A stretch of DNA of 64,000 bases from assembly GCA_028687995.1 (NCBI GenBank), contig JAQTZA010000006.1, forward strand, positions 180,434-244,433, given 5' to 3'. Numbering within the stretch: the first letter of the stretch is position 1; the number at the start of each line of letters is the position of its first letter. A program made the position numbers and the translations under genes. This stretch comes from Bacteroidales bacterium (GTDB lineage Bacteria > Bacteroidota > Bacteroidia > Bacteroidales > UBA7332). Below, in pieces: positions 6,986-16,656 of the stretch. A model generated the notes under the pieces. It had not been told where the DNA came from and did no database searches. It was given only the letters and a program-made list of their open reading frames with translations.

Positions 6986-9064
6986 CTACCTCCAAACGGT
7001 AACCCCCGCTGGTGCTATTTCATTACACCCAACAATGATTTTCGCATTTTCGGGCATATTTACGGTCACATTGTCAGAAGAGTAATTGGTGGCAACCCAA
7101 AAACCATTGCGCCAGTTTACCATCACGCCATTCGGTTGCACTTCCACTGGAATACCTGCTGATTGATAGGCTTTCTGGATGATCTCTTTTTCGAAAGTAC
7201 CCTCTTTGGTCACTGTGCCGATGTAAGTAACCGTTCCTTTCCCCAACTTGCGATGCACCGAAGAGGCCTTGCCTGCATAAAACTGATCGGCATACGTCGC
7301 CCACGTTTCTGTCTCGGAATCTGGAATCAGAATATCGCCCCAAATGTTCCAATTGTAGGTTTTATCACCAAGTTTCACTTTCGCAAATAGTTCAGCTCCC
7401 AAATTGTCGAACATCTCAATCTTCGCCCCAATCAGTTTAGAAATGGCATCGCCCCAAGGCGCCTCAAAGAAGTGTCCGTTGCGATCTTTCAGTCCGGTGC
7501 GTGCGGTCAAAATCAGATTTCCACCATTTTTTACGTAAGTTGTCCACTTTTCTATTAACGCTTTGTCCACCATCTGATAAGCCGGCGCAATCACCACGGG
7601 ATAACCCGATAAATCACGATCTTCTCCCACAATATCCACTGGAACAGTCAACGATTTAATTGCAGAATAACAATTTGTGACAAAGTTGTATTGATTCCAC
7701 AAATAGGTCTGCTTCTGAATATCGGTCTCCCATTGATTATCCATGTTATAGATGAGTGCCGTTTTGCGAGCTGCATACTCCTTCGGCATGAGTGTATTTG
7801 TTTTATATAGTTTTCTCAATTCACGCATCTCATCCATGAACTGACGGTACTGTTTTCCGCCCGAAAGTTCGGTTACGCCGTCTGTTCCCACCATGCCATA
7901 ATGAAACTGTTCGCTGCCATAGAGTGGTTGGCGGAAACGATACGAACAGATGAAATTCAAACCACCAGCAAATGCATTCCAAAGCCATGCTCTCACCGCT
8001 CCCGGATAGGGTTGAGCGTTGTAACTTCCCCAATTGACTTGCCCGGGTTGCAATTCCATTACACCCGTCATTCCTTTTAGTGGTCTGAAAAAGTCGTTTG
8101 CCCAAGAAATACGCCACGGATCGCCCATTCTAAAACCTTGATTGCCTAATCCAGAGGTATATCCCGCAACGGGATAGATGGTGTAGGAGATAAAATCGAG
8201 GTCTTTGTTGTTCCATGGATCTGCCTCACCATTTTGATTCATAAAGTTGGTGGTCACAAACTGAGATTTAGAAATATTGGCTTTCAATACCTTATTTTGT
8301 AAGGAAATATAGTCGGCACACTCATCTGCACTAAACCGTTTGAAATCGACTAACGGTGTATAACTTGCTGCTCCAGCTGTTAAACGACTCGGATTGGGAA
8401 TCTCTATCTCATTGAAATCGGAATAGATTCCCGACCAAAACGCAGTTCCCCAAGCTTGATTGAGGTGGTCGATGGTTTGGTATTTGTGCTGCAACCACGT
8501 TCTGAAATTAATTAAAACGGATGTACCATAATCAATTGCGCCGTAGTGAGAAGGTTCGTTGTCAATCTGCCAACCCCACACTCGTTTGTCGTTTCCGTAA
8601 TGCTTTGCCAATGCGGTCACTATGTTGGTGGTCAATTCACGGTATTTGGGGCTTGACCACGAATAGTGTTCGCGTGTGCCGTGTTGAGCTAGATTTCCGT
8701 TGGCAAATTGTACCAAAACTTCGGGGTATTTGCGAGTTAACCACACCGGTGGAGTAGGTGTGGGTGTGCAAAGAATGACTTTTAGGTGATGTTTTGCTGC
8801 TAGTTCTACCGCTTTGTCGAGCCACTGGAAATCGTACTCGCCTTCTTTGGGTTCTAATTGTGCCCAAGCAAATTCAGCCATGTGAGTAAACTCGAATCCC
8901 ATGTCTTCCATTTTCTGAAAGTCACGATCCCATTGCGATGGATTCCATGCTTCGGGATAGTAGTAAACGCCTGTTTCTACCATCTTTTCGGGTGAGAAAA
9001 ACTGTTGTGCAAAAGTGAATGAGGCGAATGAGAGCAACAGTGTTGCTAGAAGTGTCTTTTTCAT
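6986..9064 (-). CDS. GH42 family beta-galactosidase, exported
   Basis: A 692-residue enzyme with signal peptide MKKTLLATLLLSFASFTFAQ. The GH42 barrel follows: YYYPEAWNPSQWDRDFQKM at ~34, the acid/base Glu170 in WGWQIDNEPS, and the probable nucleophile Glu337 in GVMELQPGQVNWG. A trimerisation-like Rossmann domain (~400-600) and a C-terminal beta domain complete the family layout. It hydrolyses terminal beta-galactosides; the signal peptide means it acts in the periplasm or outside, on plant galactans or oligosaccharides. Length is normal for the family. A -7 promoter box lies 53 bp upstream of the start. Confidence 0.92.
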   Translation of the reverse strand: MKKTLLATLLLSFASFTFAQQFFSPEKMVETGVYYYPEAWNPSQWDRDFQKMEDMGFEFTHMAEFAWAQLEPKEGEYDFQWLDKAVELAAKHHLKVILCTPTPTPPVWLTRKYPEVLVQFANGNLAQHGTREHYSWSSPKYRELTTNIVTALAKHYGNDKRVWGWQIDNEPSHYGAIDYGTSVLINFRTWLQHKYQTIDHLNQAWGTAFWSGIYSDFNEIEIPNPSRLTAGAASYTPLVDFKRFSADECADYISLQNKVLKANISKSQFVTTNFMNQNGEADPWNNKDLDFISYTIYPVAGYTSGLGNQGFRMGDPWRISWANDFFRPLKGMTGVMELQPGQVNWGSYNAQPYPGAVRAWLWNAFAGGLNFICSYRFRQPLYGSEQFHYGMVGTDGVTELSGGKQYRQFMDEMRELRKLYKTNTLMPKEYAARKTALIYNMDNQWETDIQKQTYLWNQYNFVTNCYSAIKSLTVPVDIVGEDRDLSGYPVVIAPAYQMVDKALIEKWTTYVKNGGNLILTARTGLKDRNGHFFEAPWGDAISKLIGAKIEMFDNLGAELFAKVKLGDKTYNWNIWGDILIPDSETETWATYADQFYAGKASSVHRKLGKGTVTYIGTVTKEGTFEKEIIQKAYQSAGIPVEVQPNGVMVNWRNGFWVATNYSSDNVTVNMPENAKIIVGCNEIAPAGVTVWR

Positions 9065-9616
9065 GGTGCTATTGTGTATGTGTTGAGATACAGGTTCTTG
9101 TATATCGAAGTCGATACAAATATAGCAAAAAGGTCAGAAAAGTGTTCTTGTTTTTTAAGTAAGAATTGTCTATTTGTTGGCAACGTAGAAACCGATATTT
9201 TAGGACTATAATTTTAAAAGTCTGTATTTTTTGAAATTCTTTTGATAATAAAAGGATCCTATTTGATAAAATGCTTGATCGATAGTCCCAGTGGGGACAA
9301 ACACTCCCGTCAAACGGGATCTTCGTTTCACTACGAAAATACCAAACGTCGAAATCTTGTAGAGTGAGTGAGTCCAACTACAACTTTTATTCTAGTAGTA
9401 GTAGGATTCATGGACGATTGAGGGAGTTATTTCGACAATGTTTTTTTTGTTTACTTTTTTTTGCGCCAAAAAAAAGTAAAACCAGCGGTAGCGAAAAGAG
9501 AAATATAATGACAAATATATCAAATCAAGGCCTATTCATTGATTTTGTTAAAGAATTATTAATTAATTGGGGTTTACTGAAAATTCAGCAATGGAATATA
9601 TGTATTATTTCAATTT
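9065..9616. other. Intergenic region with a run of hairpins
   Basis: No gene is supported in these 552 bp. Three short hairpins stand in series at 9285-9298 (GTCCC/GGGAC), 9305-9319 (TCCCGT/ACGGGA) and 9322-9337 (TTCGT/ACGAA). A longer one occurs near 9450-9481, where TTTACTTTTTTTTG faces CAAAAAAAAGTAAA. The open frame 9364-9654 is low complexity and unlikely to be a gene. Confidence 0.55.
9117..9124 (-). promoter_or_regulatory. Bacteroidota -7 box for the GH42 gene
   Basis: On the minus strand the sequence reads TATATTTG, a perfect match to TAnnTTTG, 53 bp before the ATG. No clear -33 TTTG is seen at the usual spacing. Confidence 0.45.
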
Positions 9617-10225
9617 CTATTTATTGGCAACGTAGAAGCCGATGGCATAGGTGAGCATAAGGGGTGGGTAATTTTGTCCTGCTGTCCAATCTGGATTTCT
9701 TTCTATAAGCATGCCCAATCCAATTTGTGCTGTAAATCCACCTTTTGTTCGCCAAACATAACTTGGTCCCATTAGGCTTTGGGTAAAAGAGTCTTGAAAT
9801 CCTTGATGCCAATATTCGAATGCAAAATAGGGACTTCTTATATCGGGACGAATATGAAATGTAAGACCTCCACCGTAAGATAACACCCCAACACCTATCT
9901 GTATTCCAATGTTTTTTGTCATCAAAAGCTCAAAATTTGCACCTATCAATCCACCTCCACCTTCAAGAACACCAATGGTCATTGCTGTCGGTGAGTATTC
10001 GGCATCCATTTTTTTGTAGTTATAACAGATGTTTTCTACTTCTGATTGTTTTATCTGACTATCGAGATACAAATCGTCGGAAGACATTCTAAAATGGACT
10101 GTTATACTATCTTCTTTTGTTATTTTACAGTAGATCAGTTTGTCGTTTTTCGTAACAATTAAATCTTGAGAAAATGATAGTAAAGAGGTGAAAAGAAAAA
10201 TGGATAAAATGATAGTTTTGCGCAT
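9617..10225 (-). CDS. Exported protein of unknown function (possible beta-rich envelope protein)
   Basis: Starting at the ATG at 10225 gives 202 residues with a clean signal peptide (MRKTIILSIFLFTSLLSFSQ); an upstream in-frame ATG would place a 19-residue tail before it. The mature protein begins with a short module (DLIVTKNDKLIYCKITKEDS), common in small exported Bacteroidota proteins. It continues with glycine-rich alternating segments (GVLEGGGGLIGANFELL, GIQIGVGVLSYGGGL, AQIGLGMLIERN) ending in YAIGFYVANK, a pattern like a small outer-membrane beta barrel. No family or partner is recognised. It stands alone downstream of the chemosensory operon terminator. Confidence 0.65.
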   Translation of the reverse strand: MRKTIILSIFLFTSLLSFSQDLIVTKNDKLIYCKITKEDSITVHFRMSSDDLYLDSQIKQSEVENICYNYKKMDAEYSPTAMTIGVLEGGGGLIGANFELLMTKNIGIQIGVGVLSYGGGLTFHIRPDIRSPYFAFEYWHQGFQDSFTQSLMGPSYVWRTKGGFTAQIGLGMLIERNPDWTAGQNYPPLMLTYAIGFYVANK

Positions 10226-10281
10226 CTGAATTAATTTTATCGCAAAGATATAAATACTTTTTAAAAATTTTATAGGCTGCA

Positions 10282-10319
10282 TAAAAAAGGCAGAAACATA
10301 TTTTATTATGTTTCTGCCT
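10282..10319 (-). terminator. Rho-independent terminator of the chemosensory operon
   Basis: The 13-bp stem AGGCAGAAACATA / TATGTTTCTGCCT encloses a 6-nt loop. On the minus strand it is followed by a T run (10283-10288). It starts 24 bp after the last gene of the operon. Confidence 0.85.
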
Positions 10320-10342
10320 AAATCTAAAGTTTTATTTTTTTT

Positions 10343-11602
10343 CTACCCTTCGAGCGTGAAGAAGAAAGTGGATCCTTTTCCTACTTCTGATTCTGCCCAT
10401 ATTTGTCCACCGTGTTTCTCGACGATGCGCTTTACCGTGCACAGTCCGACTCCAGTGCCATTGTATTCGCTCTCACTGTGTAGTCTTTGGAATGGTAAGA
10501 ATAGTTTCTCTGCTTGAGCCATATCAAATCCAGCACCATTGTCTTCGATGAAAAATAGATCGTGACCGAAATAATCTTTTTTGCCGATTACTATTTTAGC
10601 AACTTCTTTTTGCGCAGAGTATTTAATTGCATTACCAATTAAATTGTCAAAAACCACGCGAATCATTTTTGAATCGGCTTTCGCATGCAGATTGTCATCG
10701 ATGGATATTTCAATTTTTCGATCTACTGTGTTTTTTAATAATGTTTGAAACACATCATCAGCCAAATTGCTAATGTCTATTGGCTCTTGTTCAATCGTAA
10801 CGGTTCCTGATTTAGCAAAATTGAGTAAATCTTTGATTAAGTTTGACATCGATCGAGCTGAATCGTATATGGTATTGATATAATCTATTGTGTCTTCATC
10901 CTCACTGTTGGCCAGTTGCATTTTCAATATATCAGCAAAACCGATTATTCCATTCAAAGGTGATTTCAAGTCATGAGAGACCGTTCGTGAAAATGCCTCT
11001 AAGTCTTGATTGGCTTGTTTTAGATTTTCGTTGGCAGTCTCCAATTCAGCTTTCATGGCTGTTAGTTCATCATTGCGCTGTATGGCTGCCTCATATACGG
11101 AAAGGAGAAGATCGAGAATTTGCTTCTTGTCTGAGTTAATCCGGTATTTCTCTCCGTGGAAAGTCATTTCAATCACCATCTCGGCACTGCCTGCAAAGCG
11201 CACATCGCGACTGATTAACAGGTACTGAATACGAGAAATAAGGTTCTCGTTCGTGTATGGTTTGGTAATAAAATTATCGGCGCCGGCTTGTAATCCTTTG
11301 ATAATATCGTGAGAATCTTGTAGAGATGTCAACAAAATAACTGGTACTTGTGACAAGGCTTCGGTTGATTTTACCTTTTTACAGAATTCATATCCATCCA
11401 TTCCGGGCATGATAATGTCGCTCACAATTAGCTCCGGTTTTTGGACTAATGCTGCTTTGTAAGCCTCTTCAGCATTGGTGTAAAGCTTGTATTGGATATG
11501 GTTTTCTTTGAAGAAAAACTCTAATCTTCTTGCTTGAACCAATGAGTCTTCAACGGCTAAAACGTAGCCACCATCTTGGATTAGCTGTACTGTATTAATC
11601 AT
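10343..11602 (-). CDS. Response-regulator histidine kinase (REC-HisKA-HATPase), likely output of the chemosensory system
   Basis: 419 residues, soluble. The receiver domain is at ~13-130 with phosphoacceptor Asp62 (SDIIMPGMDG) and Lys114. A linker and coiled coil follow (~165-203). HisKA has His210 (SRTVSHDLKSPLNG), and HATPase_c spans ~300-419 (N box NLIGNAIKYS, G1 DNGAGFD, G2 GTGVGLCTVKRI). It overlaps cheB by 4 bp and ends the operon, where Wsp systems carry the WspR diguanylate cyclase. CheA would be expected to phosphorylate its REC domain and so control its own kinase activity. The next partner, presumably an unlinked regulator, is not in the window. Domains are certain; the role is inferred. 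Confidence 0.9.
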   Translation of the reverse strand: MINTVQLIQDGGYVLAVEDSLVQARRLEFFFKENHIQYKLYTNAEEAYKAALVQKPELIVSDIIMPGMDGYEFCKKVKSTEALSQVPVILLTSLQDSHDIIKGLQAGADNFITKPYTNENLISRIQYLLISRDVRFAGSAEMVIEMTFHGEKYRINSDKKQILDLLLSVYEAAIQRNDELTAMKAELETANENLKQANQDLEAFSRTVSHDLKSPLNGIIGFADILKMQLANSEDEDTIDYINTIYDSARSMSNLIKDLLNFAKSGTVTIEQEPIDISNLADDVFQTLLKNTVDRKIEISIDDNLHAKADSKMIRVVFDNLIGNAIKYSAQKEVAKIVIGKKDYFGHDLFFIEDNGAGFDMAQAEKLFLPFQRLHSESEYNGTGVGLCTVKRIVEKHGGQIWAESEVGKGSTFFFTLEG

Positions 11603-12666
11603 AATTTATCTATTAAGTTGACTATTTCTTTTACTATATTTTCGGGGCGCAATATTTTGTTTACTGCACCTAATTTTACTGCTTCACCGGGCATTCCATA
11701 TACTAAGCAGCTACTCTCTTCTTGTGCAATTGTGAAAGCGCCTTTTTCGTGAAGTTTTTTGAGTTGCTCCGCTCCATCTTTCCCCATTCCCGAAAGAAGA
11801 ACGGCTATCACATTGTTGCCATATACTTCTCCAATGCTTTTGAATAGCAAATCGACCGATGGTCGTAATCCTTTTTCTTGTGCATCTTTTGTAATAGCCA
11901 TCACACCATCTTTTTTCACTAATAAATGATGATCGCCAGGAGGTAAATAAATATGACCAGGTAATGCTTTTTCTCCGTTTTCGGCTATTTTTACAGGGAT
12001 GGCTGACATCGTATTTAACCACGCCGCAAAACCTTCAGCGAAATTGGCATCGATGTGTTGAACTAGAAAAATCGGAACGGGCAAATCAATAGGTAATGTT
12101 GAAACAATGGTACTTAATCCTTGGGGTCCACCAGCAGATGCCCCAATGGTGATTGCTTGAATTCGTTTGAGTTCAGCTGGCTTTGATATTAATGGATTCT
12201 CAACTCTCTTTAATGGAGTTGGATGAGTATTGTGTCCGATTTTTCGACGTACCACTTTTATTTCAGACATCATTTTTAATGTATTCAGATACCGCTTGGC
12301 AGTTTTTTCGAACTGAGCATGACCAGGTCCAAAAGGTCTTGGTAGAATGGTGACGGCTCCTGCATCGAGTACTTTCATTGCCATATCTACCTCTGATGTC
12401 TGGTAAAAACTGCTAACAATAACGACAGGAGTGGGGTAGTCTTGCATGATTAACCGTGTTGCTTCCACTCCATCCATAATGGGCATCAGAATATCCATAC
12501 TGATCACGTCTGGCGAATATTTTTTCACAAAATCGATGGATTGTTTCCCATTTTCTGCAATCCCTACCAGCTCAAATCGTTCGTCACTATCGATCAACCC
12601 TTTGAGTAGTTTTTGAGCAACGGCCGTGTCTTCAACGATTAGAACTTTTATCTTTCTATGGCTCAT
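11599..12666 (-). CDS. cheB: CheB protein-glutamate methylesterase (WspF-like)
   Basis: 355 residues: receiver domain (Asp58 in SMDILMPIMDG), linker, and methylesterase domain with the catalytic triad Ser177 (GASAGGPQ), His204 (LVQHIDANF) and Asp297 (GMGKDGAEQL). It removes methyl groups from MCP glutamates when phosphorylated by CheA, giving adaptation. Its start overlaps the cheA stop and its stop overlaps the next gene's start by 4 bp each (ATGA type), indicating translational coupling. Length and motifs are canonical. In Wsp-type systems this position is held by WspF. Confidence 0.95.
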   Translation of the reverse strand: MSHRKIKVLIVEDTAVAQKLLKGLIDSDERFELVGIAENGKQSIDFVKKYSPDVISMDILMPIMDGVEATRLIMQDYPTPVVIVSSFYQTSEVDMAMKVLDAGAVTILPRPFGPGHAQFEKTAKRYLNTLKMMSEIKVVRRKIGHNTHPTPLKRVENPLISKPAELKRIQAITIGASAGGPQGLSTIVSTLPIDLPVPIFLVQHIDANFAEGFAAWLNTMSAIPVKIAENGEKALPGHIYLPPGDHHLLVKKDGVMAITKDAQEKGLRPSVDLLFKSIGEVYGNNVIAVLLSGMGKDGAEQLKKLHEKGAFTIAQEESSCLVYGMPGEAVKLGAVNKILRPENIVKEIVNLIDKL

Positions 12667-14957
12667 AATAGTCGTTGAATGGTGTCAATCAAATTACTTT
12701 TCTCGAAACTGCTTTTTACAATGTACGCATTTGCGCCTGCTTGCATACCTCGTTGCTTATCGTCTATTGTCTCCAAAGCAGTGACTAAAATAATTGGTAA
12801 ATCTACATATTTTTTATTCTCTCTGATTTTAGCAGTCAATTCGAATCCATTCATTCGAGGCATTTCGATATCCGAGACTATTAAATCGAAACTTTCGTTT
12901 TGTAGAAAATTAAAAGCTTCTTGTCCATCAACAGCCGTTTTTACAGCAAATCCAGCACTCTCGATGAAATTCCGCAACAATGTTCTGATGGTGATGGAGT
13001 CTTCTGCCACAAGAATGCTTTTTTGAATGCTTTCATCCGCAGCATTTTTATTTTCATTACTAAAATCAGTAGAGATAATTGCTTGTGTTGATGAGTCCAT
13101 TAGTTCAGATGGATGTAAGATCGGTACAATCTTACCGTTTCCGAGAATGGTAGTTCCTGCCATGTTTTTGACATGTTGCAGTTGCATTCCCAAATCTTTG
13201 ACGATGCCCTCTTGTTCACCCAAAATTTCATCCACGACGAGTGCAATCTTCCGTTGAGAAGTGTTCAGTATGAGAATATGCAGGTGATCTTCGTCACTTT
13301 TCTTCTTGTTCAGTTTGGTGATTTTCAGAATGTCAGAAAGGGCAACCAAGGCAAGAGTTTCATTCTTATGTAAGATTGTTTTTCTCGATTCTACACTCTT
13401 GATTTCTGATGTCTCAATCCGAATAGCACGTTCCACCACAGAGGATGGTAAAACAAAGAATTGCTCGCTCGATTTAATGAGCACACCTCTAAATGTAGAT
13501 AGTGTTTGTGGCAATGAAATGGTGAAATGAGTGCCAGCACCTTGTGTAGTTTCTAAATCGATTGTACCACCTAGTTTGGTTACTTTTTCTGCTACAATGG
13601 CCATGCCTAAGCCACGACCAGATATATCGGTAATGAATGGACTGGTGGAGATTCCAGAACTGAATATCAAGCTGTAAATCTCTTTGTCAGTTAACTTCTC
13701 TGCATCCTCCTCTTTAATGATGCCGATTTTTTTTGCTGCATTGATGATTCTATTTTTGTCAATTCCAGCACCGTTATCAGTGATGTGTATCTCAATCTTA
13801 CGATCAATATTTTGAATGATTTTAATCTCAATCTTTCCTCTTTTAGATTTCTTTTTTGCCAGTCGCTCAGCGGTCGTTTCGATGCCATGATCGATGCAAT
13901 TGCGAATCAAATGAATCAATGGGTCTTTAATCTCCTCTAAGATGCGTCTGTCAATTTCGATGGTGTCTCCTGTGATATCAAGGTCAATCTCTTTTGAATA
14001 CTCTTTGCTTAAATCTCGTACTATCTTCGGAAAGATACCCAACATTGAAGAGAAAGGAAATAAAAGTGTAGTTTTTACATCGTGAAGCAACTCGTCAATC
14101 ATTCGATTGGTGACACGTTGAAATTGCTCCATATCTTTTCCCAATCTATAGAGTTCGTCTTCGTGTTTTTTCTGGAAATTTTTTTCTGAAGCCAAATAAT
14201 TCGAAACAAAAAGAGCCCAATCGCCGTTCTCCGGTGTCTGATTTTTATCTCCGCTTTTGTGGTATCGCTGCGCAAATTGATATTGAATATTTTGCAACTC
14301 TTTTGTGTAGAATTCAAACGTTGATTTGATCGAAATTAGCTCTTCGGATTGCTGAAGTAGATCGCTTAGCTTTTGAGTTGAAATACGTACGGTTTGATTC
14401 TCTGCGGGAGATTGTCTAATTGTCTCCTCTTTTTCGATAACCTCTTCTGCTTGAAGTACCTCGTTCTCTATAATGGTTTCTTCAACAGATTTTTGAGAAA
14501 CGGATATTTGTTGTTTTTGAGATTCATTATCTTTCGTGATGAGCGAATTCTGATGTACAAAATCCAGATTTCGTACGATTTGCCCAAGGTTATATTTACC
14601 AGCGTTTGTCTTATTCTCATTAACGTCTATCAGCAACAAATTTAATAAATCGGCAGCTTTGTGAAATGACTCAAACATCTGAGGCGATAGAGTCGATTGT
14701 TTTTTCTTTAAGCTATTAAAAATGTTTTCGAGAGACATACAGAGTTTCTCAATGTCCAATAAGTTTACCGCTCTAGATGCTCCTTTTAGACTATGTACTT
14801 CCCTGAAGATAAGCTCGATAGTGGCTGCTTGTTCCGTATCATCTGTGGAGCTTTCCATTTTAATCAACCCATTAACCAAGGTCTCATAATGTTCGGAGGC
14901 TTCGATTTTGAATTCGGAGAGCAACTCTTTTAAGAAGTTTTCTTGTGATTTGTCCAT
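12663..14957 (-). CDS. cheA: CheA histidine kinase with C-terminal receiver (WspE-like)
   Basis: 764 residues. The Hpt domain has His55 (REVHSLKGASRA). There is no recognisable CheY-binding P2 domain, only a variable linker (~130-200). Then come a dimerisation/linker region, a HATPase (HLIRNCIDHGIE, DNGAGID, ISGRGLGMAIVAEKV), a CheW-like P5 domain (~490-620), and a receiver domain (647-764) with Asp696 (SDIEMPRMNG). CheA-REC fusions are typical of alternative chemosensory clusters such as Wsp and Frz; the fused REC may act as a phosphate sink or autoregulator. The gene follows the first MCP by 6 bp. All ATPase motifs are intact. Confidence 0.95.
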   Translation of the reverse strand: MDKSQENFLKELLSEFKIEASEHYETLVNGLIKMESSTDDTEQAATIELIFREVHSLKGASRAVNLLDIEKLCMSLENIFNSLKKKQSTLSPQMFESFHKAADLLNLLLIDVNENKTNAGKYNLGQIVRNLDFVHQNSLITKDNESQKQQISVSQKSVEETIIENEVLQAEEVIEKEETIRQSPAENQTVRISTQKLSDLLQQSEELISIKSTFEFYTKELQNIQYQFAQRYHKSGDKNQTPENGDWALFVSNYLASEKNFQKKHEDELYRLGKDMEQFQRVTNRMIDELLHDVKTTLLFPFSSMLGIFPKIVRDLSKEYSKEIDLDITGDTIEIDRRILEEIKDPLIHLIRNCIDHGIETTAERLAKKKSKRGKIEIKIIQNIDRKIEIHITDNGAGIDKNRIINAAKKIGIIKEEDAEKLTDKEIYSLIFSSGISTSPFITDISGRGLGMAIVAEKVTKLGGTIDLETTQGAGTHFTISLPQTLSTFRGVLIKSSEQFFVLPSSVVERAIRIETSEIKSVESRKTILHKNETLALVALSDILKITKLNKKKSDEDHLHILILNTSQRKIALVVDEILGEQEGIVKDLGMQLQHVKNMAGTTILGNGKIVPILHPSELMDSSTQAIISTDFSNENKNAADESIQKSILVAEDSITIRTLLRNFIESAGFAVKTAVDGQEAFNFLQNESFDLIVSDIEMPRMNGFELTAKIRENKKYVDLPIILVTALETIDDKQRGMQAGANAYIVKSSFEKSNLIDTIQRLL

Positions 14958-14963
14958 CTTCTA

Positions 14964-16613
14964 TTAGAGCTTGAATTTTTCGATGATTTGTTTTAAATTT
15001 TGTCCCAGACTGTTTATGTCATGAGCTGCTGATTGAGCCTGTTTTATGCCTATTACGTTTTGCTCGCTTGCCAGTTTTATATTTTCCATGGCAGGCACAA
15101 TCTGCTCCATCCCCGCCATTTGTTGTTGATTGGAAGATGAAATTTGAATAGCCGATTGAGCTGCCTCTTCTACATTCTCGGCAAGAATTTCAATCACTTC
15201 GCTACTCATCTCTACAAGCTTGCGACCCTCTTCAACGGTACGAGCACCTTGCTCTGTAACTCCAACTGCTTGATTGACTGATTTGTTTATTTCGTTTAGA
15301 ATATCTTTGACTTGTGTAGTCGCTTTTTTAGATTGATCGGCTAAACTTCTGATTTCTTGTGCAACGATAGTGAATCCGCGTCCATGTTCGCCTGCTTTGG
15401 CAGCTTCAATAGCTGCATTCACAGCCAATAGATTGGATTGATCGGCAATGTCTGCTACACTAGACGTTATTTCGCCAATGGTGCGATTTTGCTCTGATAG
15501 TTTTAGAACGGTTTCTGAAATTAAATCCATCTGATGATCGATTTTTTTCATCGATTCGATAACTTCATTTACCGACTCCCTTCCTTTTTCTACTGAATCA
15601 GCCGCTTTTTGTGAGCTTAGCATCAAAGTATTTGCCTTTTGATTTGAGACCATAGCAGTTTGTCGTACTTCCTCTACTGTAGTGGTGGTTTCTGATACTG
15701 CGGCAGCCGTTTCAGAGGCGCCAGTCGAAATTTCGGTAACGGTACTCAAAATTTCAGCAGACGATGTTCCCAATATGTTTATACCGTTTCGAATATCAGT
15801 CGTAATGCCTTTCAGTTTATCTACCATTGTCTTTAATGCCGATGTTAGTTGTCCAATTTCATCTTTTTGGTCAATATCAATAGTGACAGTCAAATCGCCA
15901 GCAGCTACTGCTTCGGCTAATTTCACGCCTTTTGATAGTGGAACAGTGATGGATCGACTAATGATGACGCCTAATAAGATGGAAACTATAAAGCCAATCA
16001 AAATAGCTATTAACAACTCTTTTTGAGCGGAATTAATTTCTTCTTCTGCTAATAAATCAGAATTAGCAGCGATTTTTTTATTCACATCGATGACTCTTGC
16101 TAACAATGTTTCTGCCTTATAAAATGGGTCAGAAATTGATACTAAATCATAATGGCTCATCGCATTATATGATTGTTCAGTCTTGGTAACTCTAAAACTA
16201 TGTTCCAATTTCATGAATGTTTCGTGATGATTTATCCAATCATTCCATGCAGGGACAAACTCTCTCCAAGCCACTACTCCTTCAGGAGATTGGGGCAGCG
16301 ATTCGTACATCTTCCATGCTGCGGTCACTCTGCTTTTGGCGGAGTCGATACGTGCATAAGCAATTTTTTGTTCTTCTGGGCTAATGTTGTTAGCAAGCAA
16401 AGCGTTCTCAGTTCCATCAATTACCGCTTGAGCTTCATCAATGATTAATAAAGATTCTATGCTCGGAAGAATGTTTTCAGCAACGATGTTTTGTTGATCT
16501 TCAATCACTTTCATCCCTTTGTATCCAATGTATCCAATGATGACAGTAATTAATAATATGGTTGAAAAACCTATCATTAATTTATTCCCGATTTTAATGT
16601 CCTTTAGTTTCAT
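14964..16613 (-). CDS. Methyl-accepting chemotaxis protein with HAMP domain (MCP-1)
   Basis: 549 residues: TM1 at ~12-32, a four-helix-bundle type periplasmic sensor (~35-185), TM2 (~198-218), a HAMP domain (~219-272, [22 protein letters not shown]), and a cytoplasmic signalling hairpin whose tip reads [20 protein letters not shown]. The C-terminus ends EKFKL with no NWETF-type CheR/CheB tether. The signalling half is almost identical to the neighbouring MCP at 16657, suggesting a recent duplication or gene conversion; the sensor halves differ. It feeds CheA through the two CheW proteins of this operon. The ligand is unknown. Confidence 0.95.
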   Translation of the reverse strand: MKLKDIKIGNKLMIGFSTILLITVIIGYIGYKGMKVIEDQQNIVAENILPSIESLLIIDEAQAVIDGTENALLANNISPEEQKIAYARIDSAKSRVTAAWKMYESLPQSPEGVVAWREFVPAWNDWINHHETFMKLEHSFRVTKTEQSYNAMSHYDLVSISDPFYKAETLLARVIDVNKKIAANSDLLAEEEINSAQKELLIAILIGFIVSILLGVIISRSITVPLSKGVKLAEAVAAGDLTVTIDIDQKDEIGQLTSALKTMVDKLKGITTDIRNGINILGTSSAEILSTVTEISTGASETAAAVSETTTTVEEVRQTAMVSNQKANTLMLSSQKAADSVEKGRESVNEVIESMKKIDHQMDLISETVLKLSEQNRTIGEITSSVADIADQSNLLAVNAAIEAAKAGEHGRGFTIVAQEIRSLADQSKKATTQVKDILNEINKSVNQAVGVTEQGARTVEEGRKLVEMSSEVIEILAENVEEAAQSAIQISSSNQQQMAGMEQIVPAMENIKLASEQNVIGIKQAQSAAHDINSLGQNLKQIIEKFKL

Positions 16614-16656
16614 CGCAATTCATTTTAAGTTTGTAATGGTGGTATGATGTTGAAAA

